A stretch of 64,000 nucleotides of DNA from DASUCS01 sp041166745. Lineage in GTDB: Bacteria > Actinomycetota > Acidimicrobiia > Acidimicrobiales > JACDCH01. A model generated the notes under the pieces. The model made no database searches. It was not told the DNA's origin and saw nothing but the letters and a program-made list of their open reading frames with translations. This document shows, in pieces, positions 31,593 through 40,047 of the stretch (within the stretch, counting starts at the first letter, position 1; each line of letters opens with the position of its first letter). The translations under genes and the position numbers were made by a program. Location of the stretch: contig JBEEGH010000016.1 in NCBI GenBank assembly GCA_041166745.1, positions 44,875 through 108,874 on the forward strand, written 5' to 3'.

Positions 31593-32674
31593 CAGACGTT
31601 GAACCGGATCTCGAGCGTGTCACCGTCTTGGACCTCGTAGTCCTTGCCCTCGACGCGGAGCTTGCCGACCTCCTTGGCCTTGTTCCAGGAGCCGAGCTCG
31701 AGCAACTCGTCCCAGCGGATCACCTCGGCGCGGATGAAACCTCGCTGCAAGTCCGAGTGGATGACGCCGGCGCACTCGGGTGCCTTCGCGCCGGCCCGGA
31801 AGGTCCACGCCCGCGACTCTTTGTCGCCGGTCGTGAGGAACGTACGCAACCCGAGCAGGTGATAGGCGGCCCTCGCCACCCGCGGCAACACGCCCTCGCC
31901 GAGGCCGAGGCCTTCGAGCAGCTCGGCGCGTTCGTCGAGCGGAAGCTGCGCAGCTTCTGACTCGAGCTGCACACACACGCCGAGCACCTCGGCGGCGGCC
32001 CCCAACGAGTCGGCGACCGGTTGCACGATGCTGTCGTCGCCGATCTGGTCTTCGCCGAGGTTGACCACCGCGAGCACGGGCTTCGTCGTGAGCAGGAAGA
32101 ACGGCTTCAAGGTCTCGTGCCGCTCAGCGGTGAGGTCGGCGCGGTACAGGGGCGTGCCTTCCGACAGCACGGGGATCGCCCACTCCAGCGCCGCGACCTC
32201 GGCGGCCGCGGTCGGCTCGGGCTTCACTCCCTTGGCGGCCTTGCGGCGGCGATCGATCAGCGTCTCGGCGCTGGCAAGGTCGGCCAACGTGAGCTCGAAT
32301 TCCAGCGTGTGCAGGTCGTCGAGCGGATCGTTGCTACCGACGACGTTGTCGTCGGCGAACGCACGCAGCACGTAGAGGATGGCGTCGACCTCGCGAATGC
32401 CGCCGAGGAAGCGGTTGCCCAAGCCTTCGCCTTGCGAGGAGCCCCGCTGCAGCGCGGCGATGTCGACGAACTCGGCGGTGGCCTGCACCACCTTCTTCGA
32501 GGCGCTCATCGCGGCCAGCGCATCAAGGCGAGGATCGGCAACGTGGGCTACACCGATGTGCGTCTCGGTGGTCGAGTACGCGTGGGGCGCGACGACAGCA
32601 GCACCACCGGTGAGGGCGTTGAACAGCGCCGACTTCCCGGCGTTGGGTAGCCCTACCAGCCCGAACCGTTCCAT
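31592..32674 (-). CDS. ychF: Redox-responsive ribosome-associated ATPase YchF/OLA1
   Basis: A 360-residue OBG-family P-loop protein: G1 GLVGLPNAGKSALFNALTGG (6-25), switch region PHAYSTTETHIGV, G3 VDIAALQRGSSQGEGLGNRFLGGIREVDAILYVLRAF, then a coiled-coil insertion and the C-terminal TGS domain (DLQRGFIRAEVIRWDELLELGSW, EVQDGDTLEIRFNV). YchF hydrolyses ATP rather than GTP and associates with ribosomes. ATG at 32674 is directly before the G1 strand; the open frame continues upstream but that is shadow of the divergent PHP gene. Confidence 0.95.
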   Translation of the reverse strand: MERFGLVGLPNAGKSALFNALTGGAAVVAPHAYSTTETHIGVAHVADPRLDALAAMSASKKVVQATAEFVDIAALQRGSSQGEGLGNRFLGGIREVDAILYVLRAFADDNVVGSNDPLDDLHTLEFELTLADLASAETLIDRRRKAAKGVKPEPTAAAEVAALEWAIPVLSEGTPLYRADLTAERHETLKPFFLLTTKPVLAVVNLGEDQIGDDSIVQPVADSLGAAAEVLGVCVQLESEAAQLPLDERAELLEGLGLGEGVLPRVARAAYHLLGLRTFLTTGDKESRAWTFRAGAKAPECAGVIHSDLQRGFIRAEVIRWDELLELGSWNKAKEVGKLRVEGKDYEVQDGDTLEIRFNV

Positions 32675-32704
32675 CGCGAACCTCGAGCGTAGTCTCGACA
32701 CTCG

Positions 32705-33721
32705 ATGAATCCGTCCGACGCCCTCGACCGAGTCATGTATCTGCTCGACCGTCAGCTCGCGCCCGCGCCCAAGGTCAAGGCGTTCGAGCGAGCCCGCGAT
32801 CTCGTCAACGGAATGGATCCCGACGAGTTGCGCAAGCTCCATGACGAAGGCCGCCTGAAGGAGCTGCCGGGGATCGGCGACAGCACGGGAGGGGTGATCG
32901 CCGAGGCCCTCGAGGGCAAGGTGCCCGCGTATCTGACCAAGCTCGAGCAGACGAGCGCGATCCCGGCCGGCGAGGGCGCCGCCATTCGTGCTGCGTTGAA
33001 GGGCGACTGTCACACGCACTCGCATTGGTCCGACGGCGGAGCCCCGATCGAGGTGATGGCGCGGGCCGCACAAGACCTCGGTCATGAGTACCTCGTGATG
33101 ACCGACCACTCGGCCCGGCTCACGATTGCCCACGGACTGTCGGATGAGCGACTGCGCGCGCAGCTCGTCGAGATCGAACGGCTCAACGAGGAGCTGGCCC
33201 CTTTCCGGATCCTCACCGGCATGGAGGTCGACATCCTCGAAGACGGCACGCTCGACATGACCGACGAGATGCTCGCTCGCCTCGATGTCGTGGTGGCCAG
33301 CGTGCACTCCAAGCTCAGCATGGAGCGCGAGGCGATGACCAAGCGGATGGTGGTGGCGATGGCCAGCCCCCACACCGACATCCTCGGGCACTGCACCGGC
33401 CGCAAGGTGGTCGGTCGAGGACGGCCGCAGAGCAAGTTCGACGCGGAGCTCGTGTTCGCGGCGTGCGCCCGCTTCGACAAGGCCGTCGAGATCAACTGCC
33501 GCCCCGAGCGCCAGGATCCTCCCGAGGAGCTGCTGCAGCTCGCGCTCGACTGGGGCTGCAAGGTGTCGATCGACACCGATGCTCATGCGCCGGGACAGCT
33601 CGAGTGGCAGCCCTACGGCTGCGACAAGGCCGCTCGCCTCGGCGTCGGAACGGACGACATCGTCAACACGATGGCCGCAGATGATCTCGTCGCTTGGGCT
33701 GCGTCGCACCCGAGCCACTAG
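32705..33721 (+). CDS. HhH-PHP domain protein (PolX C-terminal-like phosphoesterase)
   Basis: A 338-residue protein. Residues 1-80 form helix-hairpin-helix-like repeats (GRLKELPGIGDSTGGVIAEAL). The rest is a PHP metal-dependent phosphoesterase with HTHSHWSDGGAP, VMTDHSARLTIAHG, GMEVDILEDGTLDM, ASVHSKLSM, LGHCTGRKV, and SIDTDAHAPGQL, giving the usual His/Asp/Glu set for three metals. This is the architecture of the C-terminal half of DNA polymerase X, here without a polymerase domain. A DNA-repair phosphatase or nuclease role is plausible. It is divergent from ychF across a 30-bp gap. Confidence 0.9.
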   Translation: MNPSDALDRVMYLLDRQLAPAPKVKAFERARDLVNGMDPDELRKLHDEGRLKELPGIGDSTGGVIAEALEGKVPAYLTKLEQTSAIPAGEGAAIRAALKGDCHTHSHWSDGGAPIEVMARAAQDLGHEYLVMTDHSARLTIAHGLSDERLRAQLVEIERLNEELAPFRILTGMEVDILEDGTLDMTDEMLARLDVVVASVHSKLSMEREAMTKRMVVAMASPHTDILGHCTGRKVVGRGRPQSKFDAELVFAACARFDKAVEINCRPERQDPPEELLQLALDWGCKVSIDTDAHAPGQLEWQPYGCDKAARLGVGTDDIVNTMAADDLVAWAASHPSH

Positions 33722-35814
33722 GTTGCTCTCCCTTATGTCGAAGAAGACGGCGAAGCGCAAGAAAAACGCCCGCAAGAACAAGGCCAACCACGGACGCAAG
33801 CCGAACGCCGGCCGCGGCTAGCACGTTCGACGTCATTCATGGCGTCGAAGTAGCCGACCCCCATCGCTGGCTCGAGGCCGGCGACGCTCCCGACACCATT
33901 GCCTGGGCGGCGGAGCAGAACGCTCGCACCCGGGCCGCGCTCGACGCGATCCCGTCTCGCCCTCGGCTCCATGCGCGTCTGACCGAGCTGTATCGCGCCG
34001 GCACGTCCGGCGCCCCTCGGATCGAGGGCGACCGCCTCTTCTCGCTGGACCGCTGGGGCGACCACGACCAGGCGGTGCTGTGCGTGCGCCCGATCGATGG
34101 CTCCGCTGCGCCAGAACCGACGGTGCTCATCGACCCCGCCGGGTTGCTCGGCGACGAAACGACCGCCATCGACTGGTTCCATCCGTCACGCGACGGACGG
34201 CTGGTGGCCTACGGCACGTCGGCCTCCGGTGACGAGCGATCGACCCTGCGCATCCTCGACACGCGGACCGGCGAGCACCTTGCCGACGAGATCCCGCACA
34301 CGCGGGCCGCATCGGTCGGTTGGCTGCCCGACGGCACGGGCTTTGCGTACACGCGCTATTCGACCGGCGGCGACTACGACCGTCACGTGTTCTGGCACCA
34401 GCTCGGTGCTCCGTGGTCTGAAGACGAAGTGTTGTTCGACGATCTTCCCGACCCGACAGCGTGGCCGGACGTCTCGGTCTCGCGAGATGGACGGTTCGCG
34501 GTCGTGCATGTCGAGTTCGGTTGGAGTCGCGTCGACGTGCACGTCGTCGACCTCGCGAGTCGCGACCGACGCACCGTCATCGAAGGCGCCGACGCGGTCA
34601 CGTGGCTCGCGACCGACGAACGTCGAAATCGGCTCGTCGGCTCGACGACGCTCGATGCCGATCGGGGCCGCGTCATCGCCGTCGACCTCGACGGAGACCT
34701 GACGCAATGGGACACCCTCGTCGCCGAGTCCGACCGAGTCATCGATGGCGTGTCGATCACCGCCGACTCATTGCTCGTGGCGACGACGAGACGAGCGGTG
34801 TCCGCGCTCGACCGCTACGACGCGAACGGTTCCCACGTTGGCACGATTCCGCTCCCGGAGCAGGGCTCGCTCGCGGGTGTGGCCACGAGTCGCGACGCTG
34901 AAGCGGGCGTGTTCGCGTTCACGGGATTCGCTCGGCCGTCGGCACTGTTCCGATGGACACCCGATGGCGTCACGCCGTGGAGCGACTTGCCGGGCGGTCC
35001 CGACCCGGCGCGCTTCGCAGTCGATCAACGAACGTATGCATCGACGGATGGCACCGACGTCGCGGTGTTCATCGTCTCGGGCGCCGACGACGACCTCGCG
35101 AGCGGACCGAGGCGCACGATCCTCTACGGCTACGGCGGCTTCGCCGTCACCATGTCACCGGGCTACAACCCGATCATCGCCGCGTTCGTGGAGGACGGTG
35201 GTCGTTACGTGGTGGCGTGCATCCGCGGCGGTGCGGAAGAGGGCGAAGCGTGGCATCGAGCCGGCATGCGTGAACACAAGCAGCAGGTGTTCGACGACTT
35301 CCACGCGGCGGGCGACTGGGTCGTCGCCAACGGCGTCGCGTCGCGCGAGCAACTCGCGATCCGCGGCGGCTCGAACGGCGGGTTGTTGGTGGGTGCGGCG
35401 ATCACGCAGCGCCCCGACCTGTGCCGCGCCGCGATCTGCGCGGTGCCCCTGCTCGACATGATCCGGTATCACCACTTCCTCATCGCCAAGCTCTGGATTC
35501 CGGAGTACGGCGACCCCGACGTCCCCGAGGAGTTCGCGTGGCTGTACGCGTACTCGCCGTATCACCGCGTCGTGGACGGCATCTGCTACCCGGCGACGCT
35601 GATCGAGACCGGCGAAGCAGACAGCCGCGTCGACCCGGCCCACGCCCGCAAGTTCGCGGCCCGTTTGCAGGAGGCGACGTCGTGTGCCGACGACCGTCCG
35701 ATCCTCGTCCGCATCGAGGCCAAAGCCGGACACGGACAAGGCAAGCCGGCGTCCCGCCAAGCCGACGAAGCCGCCGACGTCCTCGCCTTCCTCGACTGGC
35801 AGCTCGCCCCTTGA
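33694..35814 (+). CDS. Prolyl oligopeptidase family serine peptidase, start unclear
   Basis: An S9 peptidase with an N-terminal beta-propeller and a C-terminal alpha/beta hydrolase: the nucleophile Ser in IRGGSNGGLLVGAA, Asp in GEADSRVDP, His in KAGHGQGKP, plus YGYGGFAVTMSPGY. It cleaves short peptides after Pro. Homology begins at about 33826 (TFDVIHGVEVADPHRWLE), only a few residues from where the family N-terminus should be. The nearest in-frame ATG is 33694, which lies inside the PHP gene and adds an Arg-rich stretch that is the shadow of bL37. No ATG/GTG/TTG lies between. A near-cognate codon (ACG at 33805 or 33823, ATT at 33835) or a sequence error may explain this. Confidence 0.88.
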   Translation: MGCVAPEPLGCSPLCRRRRRSARKTPARTRPTTDASRTPAAASTFDVIHGVEVADPHRWLEAGDAPDTIAWAAEQNARTRAALDAIPSRPRLHARLTELYRAGTSGAPRIEGDRLFSLDRWGDHDQAVLCVRPIDGSAAPEPTVLIDPAGLLGDETTAIDWFHPSRDGRLVAYGTSASGDERSTLRILDTRTGEHLADEIPHTRAASVGWLPDGTGFAYTRYSTGGDYDRHVFWHQLGAPWSEDEVLFDDLPDPTAWPDVSVSRDGRFAVVHVEFGWSRVDVHVVDLASRDRRTVIEGADAVTWLATDERRNRLVGSTTLDADRGRVIAVDLDGDLTQWDTLVAESDRVIDGVSITADSLLVATTRRAVSALDRYDANGSHVGTIPLPEQGSLAGVATSRDAEAGVFAFTGFARPSALFRWTPDGVTPWSDLPGGPDPARFAVDQRTYASTDGTDVAVFIVSGADDDLASGPRRTILYGYGGFAVTMSPGYNPIIAAFVEDGGRYVVACIRGGAEEGEAWHRAGMREHKQQVFDDFHAAGDWVVANGVASREQLAIRGGSNGGLLVGAAITQRPDLCRAAICAVPLLDMIRYHHFLIAKLWIPEYGDPDVPEEFAWLYAYSPYHRVVDGICYPATLIETGEADSRVDPAHARKFAARLQEATSCADDRPILVRIEAKAGHGQGKPASRQADEAADVLAFLDWQLAP
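33735..33821 (+). CDS. bL37-like small ribosomal protein
   Basis: A 28-residue basic peptide, MSKKTAKRKKNARKNKANHG followed by RKPNAGRG. The NHG-x-x-PNA ending and the Lys/Arg repeats match the bL37 peptide described in mycobacterial 50S structures, an actinobacterial ribosomal protein of about 24 residues. It lies 13 nt after the PHP gene and its 3' end overlaps the region where the prolyl oligopeptidase should begin, in another frame. Its codons are strongly Lys/Arg biased, so the Arg-rich reading in the third frame is its shadow. Confidence 0.8.
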   Translation: MSKKTAKRKKNARKNKANHGRKPNAGRG

Positions 35815-35821
35815 GCCAATT

Positions 35822-35861
35822 CCCATGCATAGGCACACACTTTTGTGTGCGTATGCATGGG
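35822..35861. repeat. Long palindromic element, copy 2
   Basis: Arms CCCATGCATAGGCACACA and TGTGTGCGTATGCATGGG pair over 18 nt with one mismatch around a CTTT loop, flanked by CAATT and ATTTCGG. Copy 1 is at 268-307. The two share flanks, loop size and arm length, and several stem differences are paired changes. Here it lies between convergent genes (prolyl oligopeptidase and kinase), where it could terminate both. Confidence 0.85.
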
Positions 35862-35875
35862 ATTTCGGGTGGGGG

Positions 35876-37441
35876 TCAGCTGCCGAAGGGCCAGGGGTCG
35901 GGGCGGAGGCCGACGGCGATGGCGGCGACCAGCGCGGTGACGATCCAGATCGTCAAGCCGAACGACGTGAGCGTGCCGTTGTCGAGCGACATCGCGAGCA
36001 CGCGGTCGCCGACGACGGCGGCGCGGAACCTCACCCGGTCGCGAAACACCGGGACGGCGACCATCACCGCCGCGGTCGCGCCACCCACCCGCAGTACCCA
36101 CGACTCTGCGGTGAACGTGGACGACACCGCGTTGAGCAATAGTGCGAGCGCAACGGTCACGCCGGCCACCAACAGGGCGGGCACACCCGCGTAACAAACT
36201 CGGCCGACGTTGCGCACGAACCGCATCGGCAGATACCCCGGGAGCGCGGCCCGATGACGCCAGTGCATTCGATCGCCGAGACGACGCATCCGAACGAAGA
36301 TCATCGCGTCACCGGCCGTTGCCAATGCCGGAAGGACGACCAAGGCGAGCAGTGCGAACATCACCACGGGAACGAGCGCACCCAACGCCGCCACTGTCGC
36401 GATCGCCGGGCCCACCACTTTCGCTCGACCCTGATGTCCGACAACGGACACCGGCGCCGGTGGGGGCGGGGAGATGAACGACGGCCCCGACGGGACTGGG
36501 ACCGGGGGCGCCGCGACCCGCTCGGCGTACTGCGTCGGAAGCACGAGAGCCGACCCGACTCCCAGGCGCGACAGGAACTCGTCGACCGTGCGAGGGCGAT
36601 GGTCGGCGTCGAGCTCGAGCCCGTCGAGCACGGCATCGCTCACGATCTTCGTCACGGCCGGGTTCAGCGCTCGCGGCGCGACGAAGGCGGTGCCACGGCG
36701 ACGACCACCGAGCGCCACCGGCGCGCGACCGGTGAGCGCGCAGTACAGCGTGGCGGCCAGACCGAAGACGTCGGTGGGCGGGCCGCAGCGACCTTGGTGC
36801 TCGTATTGCTCCGGCGCGGCGTATCCCGGTGTCACGATGCGCGTCAACGGTGTGGTCGCATCGCCGGCGAACTCCCGGGCGAGGCCGAAGTCGATGAGCA
36901 CGACGCGCCCCTCCGGTGTGAGCACGACGTTCGTGGGGTTCAGGTCGCGGTGCAGGACGCCCGCGCCGTGCAACACGCTGAGCGCCTCGCCGCAACGAGC
37001 CGCCACCTCGAGCACCTGCGGTTCGGGAAGCGCGCCGGCCCGGGCCACGACGAGTTGGTGCAGCGTGCGCCCGTCGAGCAGCTCCATGACGAGATACGCC
37101 GTGCCGGCTTCCTCGAACACCTCGTAGATGCGCACCACGCCGGGATGCGAGAAGCGAGCGAGCATCGCCCCCTCGCGCAGGAAGCGTTCTTTGGCCGACG
37201 CAAAGGCTTCGGCCTCGTGCGGCGGCGGCACGAGAACGCCGCCGATGCGGGTGACGGCGCCGAAACACAGCTCCTTGATGGCCACCTCGCGGTGGAGCCG
37301 GCGATCACCCGCGGCGTAGGTGATGCCGAAGCCGCCCCGGCCGAGTACCCGCCGTATCTCGAACCGTCCCTCTTGGCGCGTCGCGCCGAAAGGCAACTCG
37401 ATGGACACAGCAGAAGTGGGCGCAGGCGCGGTCTCGCTCAT
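35876..37441 (-). CDS. Membrane Ser/Thr protein kinase
   Basis: A 521-residue eukaryotic-type kinase. The kinase domain (about 25-295) has VLGRGGFGITYAAGD (G-loop), VAIKEL (Lys), ELLDG, the catalytic loop HRDLNPTNVVL, IDFGLA (DFG) and TPGYAAPEQ. In the catalytic loop the usual Lys of HRDLKP is Asn; the Asp and later Asn remain, so activity is likely retained. A Pro-rich linker follows, then four or five membrane helices with no extracellular sensor domain. The signal it senses is unknown. It converges with the prolyl oligopeptidase gene across the palindrome and is divergent from the VOC gene. Confidence 0.88.
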   Translation of the reverse strand: MSETAPAPTSAVSIELPFGATRQEGRFEIRRVLGRGGFGITYAAGDRRLHREVAIKELCFGAVTRIGGVLVPPPHEAEAFASAKERFLREGAMLARFSHPGVVRIYEVFEEAGTAYLVMELLDGRTLHQLVVARAGALPEPQVLEVAARCGEALSVLHGAGVLHRDLNPTNVVLTPEGRVVLIDFGLAREFAGDATTPLTRIVTPGYAAPEQYEHQGRCGPPTDVFGLAATLYCALTGRAPVALGGRRRGTAFVAPRALNPAVTKIVSDAVLDGLELDADHRPRTVDEFLSRLGVGSALVLPTQYAERVAAPPVPVPSGPSFISPPPPAPVSVVGHQGRAKVVGPAIATVAALGALVPVVMFALLALVVLPALATAGDAMIFVRMRRLGDRMHWRHRAALPGYLPMRFVRNVGRVCYAGVPALLVAGVTVALALLLNAVSSTFTAESWVLRVGGATAAVMVAVPVFRDRVRFRAAVVGDRVLAMSLDNGTLTSFGLTIWIVTALVAAIAVGLRPDPWPFGS

Positions 37442-37471
37442 GACGTGAGTGCATGCAAGGGTAGGCGCCGC

Positions 37472-38104
37472 ATGACGGCTCCAACGATCAATGCCCTCGT
37501 CATTGCCGACCCGCCCGAGGCGTGGGCCGGCGCCCGATTCACCGTCGACAACGACGGGACCTGCGTCGTCGGACAGGTCCGGCTACAACTCGTCGGCCGT
37601 GATGGCGACCGCAAGCGCATCCTGTCGTGGTCGTTGCGGGGCGTGCCGGAGGGCACTGACTCGATCGACGGGCTCGCCACCACGACATCCGACGAGCCGA
37701 AGCCCTCACCGGTTACGCATGCCAACGGCGCCGAGCTGATCGACCACGTCGTGATCACGTCGCCCGACGTCGACCGCACGATCGCCGCGCTCAACGGCGT
37801 CGGGATCGACACGCTCCGCACCCGCCACGTCGATCCCGCGCAGTACGGCTTCGAGGCGCGGCAGACGTTCTTCCGCCTCGGTGAGGTGATCCTCGAGCTG
37901 ATCGGTCCGAACGAGCCGCAAGGCGAGGGCCCGGCCTCGTTCTTCGGGCTGGCGTACACGGTGACCGACATCGATGCGCTCCCCGAGCTGTACGGCGAGC
38001 ATCTCGGGCGAGTGAAGGATGCGGTGCAACCGGGCCGACGCATCACCACGCTGCGCCACAAGGAGCTCGGCCTCTCGGTCGCCACCGCCTTCATGTCCCC
38101 CTGA
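37472..38104 (+). CDS. VOC (glyoxalase-like) family protein
   Basis: A 210-residue protein. The first 80 residues form an unassigned beta-rich part (INALVIADPPEAWAGARFTV). Residues 85-210 form a VOC unit with LIDHVVITSPDVDRTIAALNGVGIDTLRTR, FFRLGEVILELIGP and FFGLAYTVTDIDAL. The HVV..F..LELI pattern fits the paired beta-alpha-beta metal-binding fold. The reaction cannot be predicted. ATG at 37472 begins 30 nt from the divergent kinase start. Confidence 0.78.
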   Translation: MTAPTINALVIADPPEAWAGARFTVDNDGTCVVGQVRLQLVGRDGDRKRILSWSLRGVPEGTDSIDGLATTTSDEPKPSPVTHANGAELIDHVVITSPDVDRTIAALNGVGIDTLRTRHVDPAQYGFEARQTFFRLGEVILELIGPNEPQGEGPASFFGLAYTVTDIDALPELYGEHLGRVKDAVQPGRRITTLRHKELGLSVATAFMSP

Positions 38105-38123
38105 CTGTCGCAAATCGGATGGG

Positions 38124-38597
38124 TCAGGCGGGGTGGCCGGCGTCGAGGCCGCGGACTGACTGGAAGCCGAGTTGGTGCAGCGGATGGCGATGCTCTTCCT
38201 CGCCGAACTCGATCACGAAGAGTTGGTGATCGCATCCGTCGTCGACGGCGTCGAGCACGCGACCGACGATCCGGTTGGCGATGCGATCGAGGAGCGGCAC
38301 ACCGTCGGGCCCGGCGGTCCAATCGCACTGTGCGAACTTGTCGATCTCGTCTCCTGTCTCCTCGCCGAACAGCTGCGCGAGATCGAGATCGTCGGCGGAC
38401 GGGAAGTGCACGGCGAGCGTGGTCGCGTTGGTCGCGACCCGGTAGGTGTGGTTCTCCTTCGAGATCCACACCGCCCAGCGGGGCGGATGGATGCTGCACT
38501 GGGTGTGGAACCCGACCAGGCATCCGGATCGCTCCCCATCGGCCACGGTCGTGACGATGACCATCGGGTAGTCGAGCTCAGCGACGAGTGTGTCCAT
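38124..38597 (-). CDS. Flavin reductase-like (FMN-binding split barrel) protein
   Basis: A 157-residue protein with the family opening DYPMVIVTTVADGERSGCLVGFHTQCSIHPPRWAVWISKENHTYRVA. The Thr/Cys-containing FMN phosphate loop and the conserved N-T-Y-x-x-A helix are present, followed by FAVHFP-like AVHFPSADDLDLA and LFGEETGDEID. Such proteins reduce flavin with NAD(P)H or bind F420/FMN. It ends 19 nt from the convergent VOC gene. ATG at 38597 is clear. Confidence 0.82.
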   Translation of the reverse strand: MDTLVAELDYPMVIVTTVADGERSGCLVGFHTQCSIHPPRWAVWISKENHTYRVATNATTLAVHFPSADDLDLAQLFGEETGDEIDKFAQCDWTAGPDGVPLLDRIANRIVGRVLDAVDDGCDHQLFVIEFGEEEHRHPLHQLGFQSVRGLDAGHPA

Positions 38598-38636
38598 CGG
38601 GGACGAATGTATGGGGCAGGTAACCTGCCGCGGCCC

Positions 38637-39242
38637 ATGCTCGACCACGTCTTCACCGATGCCATCGGTGCGCTGCGCGACACGTTCGAGAACGCGCTCC
38701 TCGAGCGGCAGGCCTTCGAAGAGCGCTTCCAGGCCGATGTCCTGCTCGGCGACCTCACCTGGGAGACGAGCTACGGCCTGCCCGGCGAAGGCAGCCCGCC
38801 GCGGGTACGAGCCGACATCACCCTCGACTGGCCGACCTGGGCGCAGTCGGCGTACCGCTCGTGGTACATCGGCGAGCCGCTCGAGGAGGGGCCCCGCATC
38901 GAGATCGAGATCGTGCTGCGCATCCAGCGCATGTCCCAGCCGCCGGAGGCTGCGGCGCTCCTCGCCGTGCTGCCGCTGCAAAGCCCGTTGATCGGGGTCG
39001 AGTCGCTCGAGCGCACCGGCCCCACGATCGAAGCGATCTACGACCACGACCTCACCGAGGCCGAGTACGCGATCGAGGTCAGTTACGAGGGCAGCTACGA
39101 GCTCGACGAGGCCACGTTGAAGGACGGTTCCGTGCTCGACCTCCATTTCGGCGCGATGGGTGGCTGGATCGCGTCGACGCTCGTGAAGCTGGGCGACCTC
39201 AAGTTCGAGTTCCTGCCCCCTGACCCGGACGAAGAAGAGTGA
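38637..39242 (+). CDS. Hypothetical protein of about 200 residues
   Basis: An acidic cytosolic protein with no signal peptide. It has a helical start (LDHVFTDAIGALRDTFENALLERQAFEERFQADVLL) and alternating strands (RADITLDWPTWAQSAYRSWYIGEPLEEGPRIEIEIVLRIQR). The C-terminal part (TEAEYAIEVSYEGSYELDEATL) is strongly acidic. No family is recognised. Its stop overlaps the SMP-30 start (GTGA), so the two are coupled. The strand-rich pattern could be a lipid- or ligand-binding fold, but this is a guess. Confidence 0.7.
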   Translation: MLDHVFTDAIGALRDTFENALLERQAFEERFQADVLLGDLTWETSYGLPGEGSPPRVRADITLDWPTWAQSAYRSWYIGEPLEEGPRIEIEIVLRIQRMSQPPEAAALLAVLPLQSPLIGVESLERTGPTIEAIYDHDLTEAEYAIEVSYEGSYELDEATLKDGSVLDLHFGAMGGWIASTLVKLGDLKFEFLPPDPDEEE

Positions 39243-40036
39243 GCGAGCCAGAGGTTCTCGCCACCGGCTATCAACTCGTCGAGGGGCCGCGGGCCGACGG
39301 CGACGGCGGCATCTACTTCACCGACGCCCTCGGCGGCGGGGTGTACCGCTGGAGCGACGATGGCATCGACACGATCGTCCCCAAGCGCAGGGGCGTCGGC
39401 GGCCTGGCGTTGCATGCCGACGGCGGCGTCGTCGTGTCGGGCCGCGATGTCACGCACGTCTCCCCCGACGGCACCAACCGGCTGCTGTTCGCCGCGCCCG
39501 AAGGCGTCACCGGCTTCAACGACATCTGCGCCACGAGCAACGGCGGAATCCTCGCCGGAGGGCTGCGCTTCATGCCGTTCACCGGGGAGGATCCGGTACC
39601 GGGCGCGTTCTGGCACGTCACATCGGCCGAGCAGGCGGACAACGTGCTCGAAGACGTCGAGTGGCCGAACGGCGTGGGCGACGCCGGCGACGGCATCTGG
39701 TGTTTCTGCGACTACAGCCGCGGTCGCGTGACCGTCGTTACCGGTGACGATCGCCGGGTCATGACGACCCCAAGCGGTGAAGCCGACGGACTGGCCTTCG
39801 ACATCGACGGTGGTGTGTGGATCGCGCAGCCGCGCGCGCAGTCACTCGTGCGCATGATCCTCGAAGACGGCAAGGTCGACCGGACGATCGAACTACCGGG
39901 CGTACAGCCGGCGAGCCTCGCGTTCGACGGCGACGTCCTCTACGTGACGACGATCGCCAACGAGACGCGTTCGGGTGAGCTGCTCCGCATGGATGCACCC
40001 ATCCCCGGACGCCGCCATCATCACGCAACGATCTGA
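39239..40036 (+). CDS. SMP-30/gluconolactonase-like beta-propeller protein
   Basis: A 265-residue six-bladed propeller. The metal-ligand pattern of the family is visible: the first Glu in LVEGPRADGDGGIYFTD, Asn in GFNDICATSNGG, the WPNGVGDAGDGIW block and the final Asp in EADGLAFDIDGGVWIAQ. The family hydrolyses lactones or organophosphate-like esters using Ca2+ or Zn2+. GTG at 39239 overlaps the preceding stop. It is followed 11 nt later by an enoyl-CoA hydratase, hinting at a small catabolic operon. Confidence 0.85.
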   Translation: MSEPEVLATGYQLVEGPRADGDGGIYFTDALGGGVYRWSDDGIDTIVPKRRGVGGLALHADGGVVVSGRDVTHVSPDGTNRLLFAAPEGVTGFNDICATSNGGILAGGLRFMPFTGEDPVPGAFWHVTSAEQADNVLEDVEWPNGVGDAGDGIWCFCDYSRGRVTVVTGDDRRVMTTPSGEADGLAFDIDGGVWIAQPRAQSLVRMILEDGKVDRTIELPGVQPASLAFDGDVLYVTTIANETRSGELLRMDAPIPGRRHHHATI

Positions 40037-40047
40037 GGAGTGCACCA

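Noticed and set aside
31592..33799. A single 735-residue open frame covering ychF and beyond
   Set aside because: The first 375 codons are the antisense shadow of the PHP gene; YchF homology begins exactly at ATG 32674.
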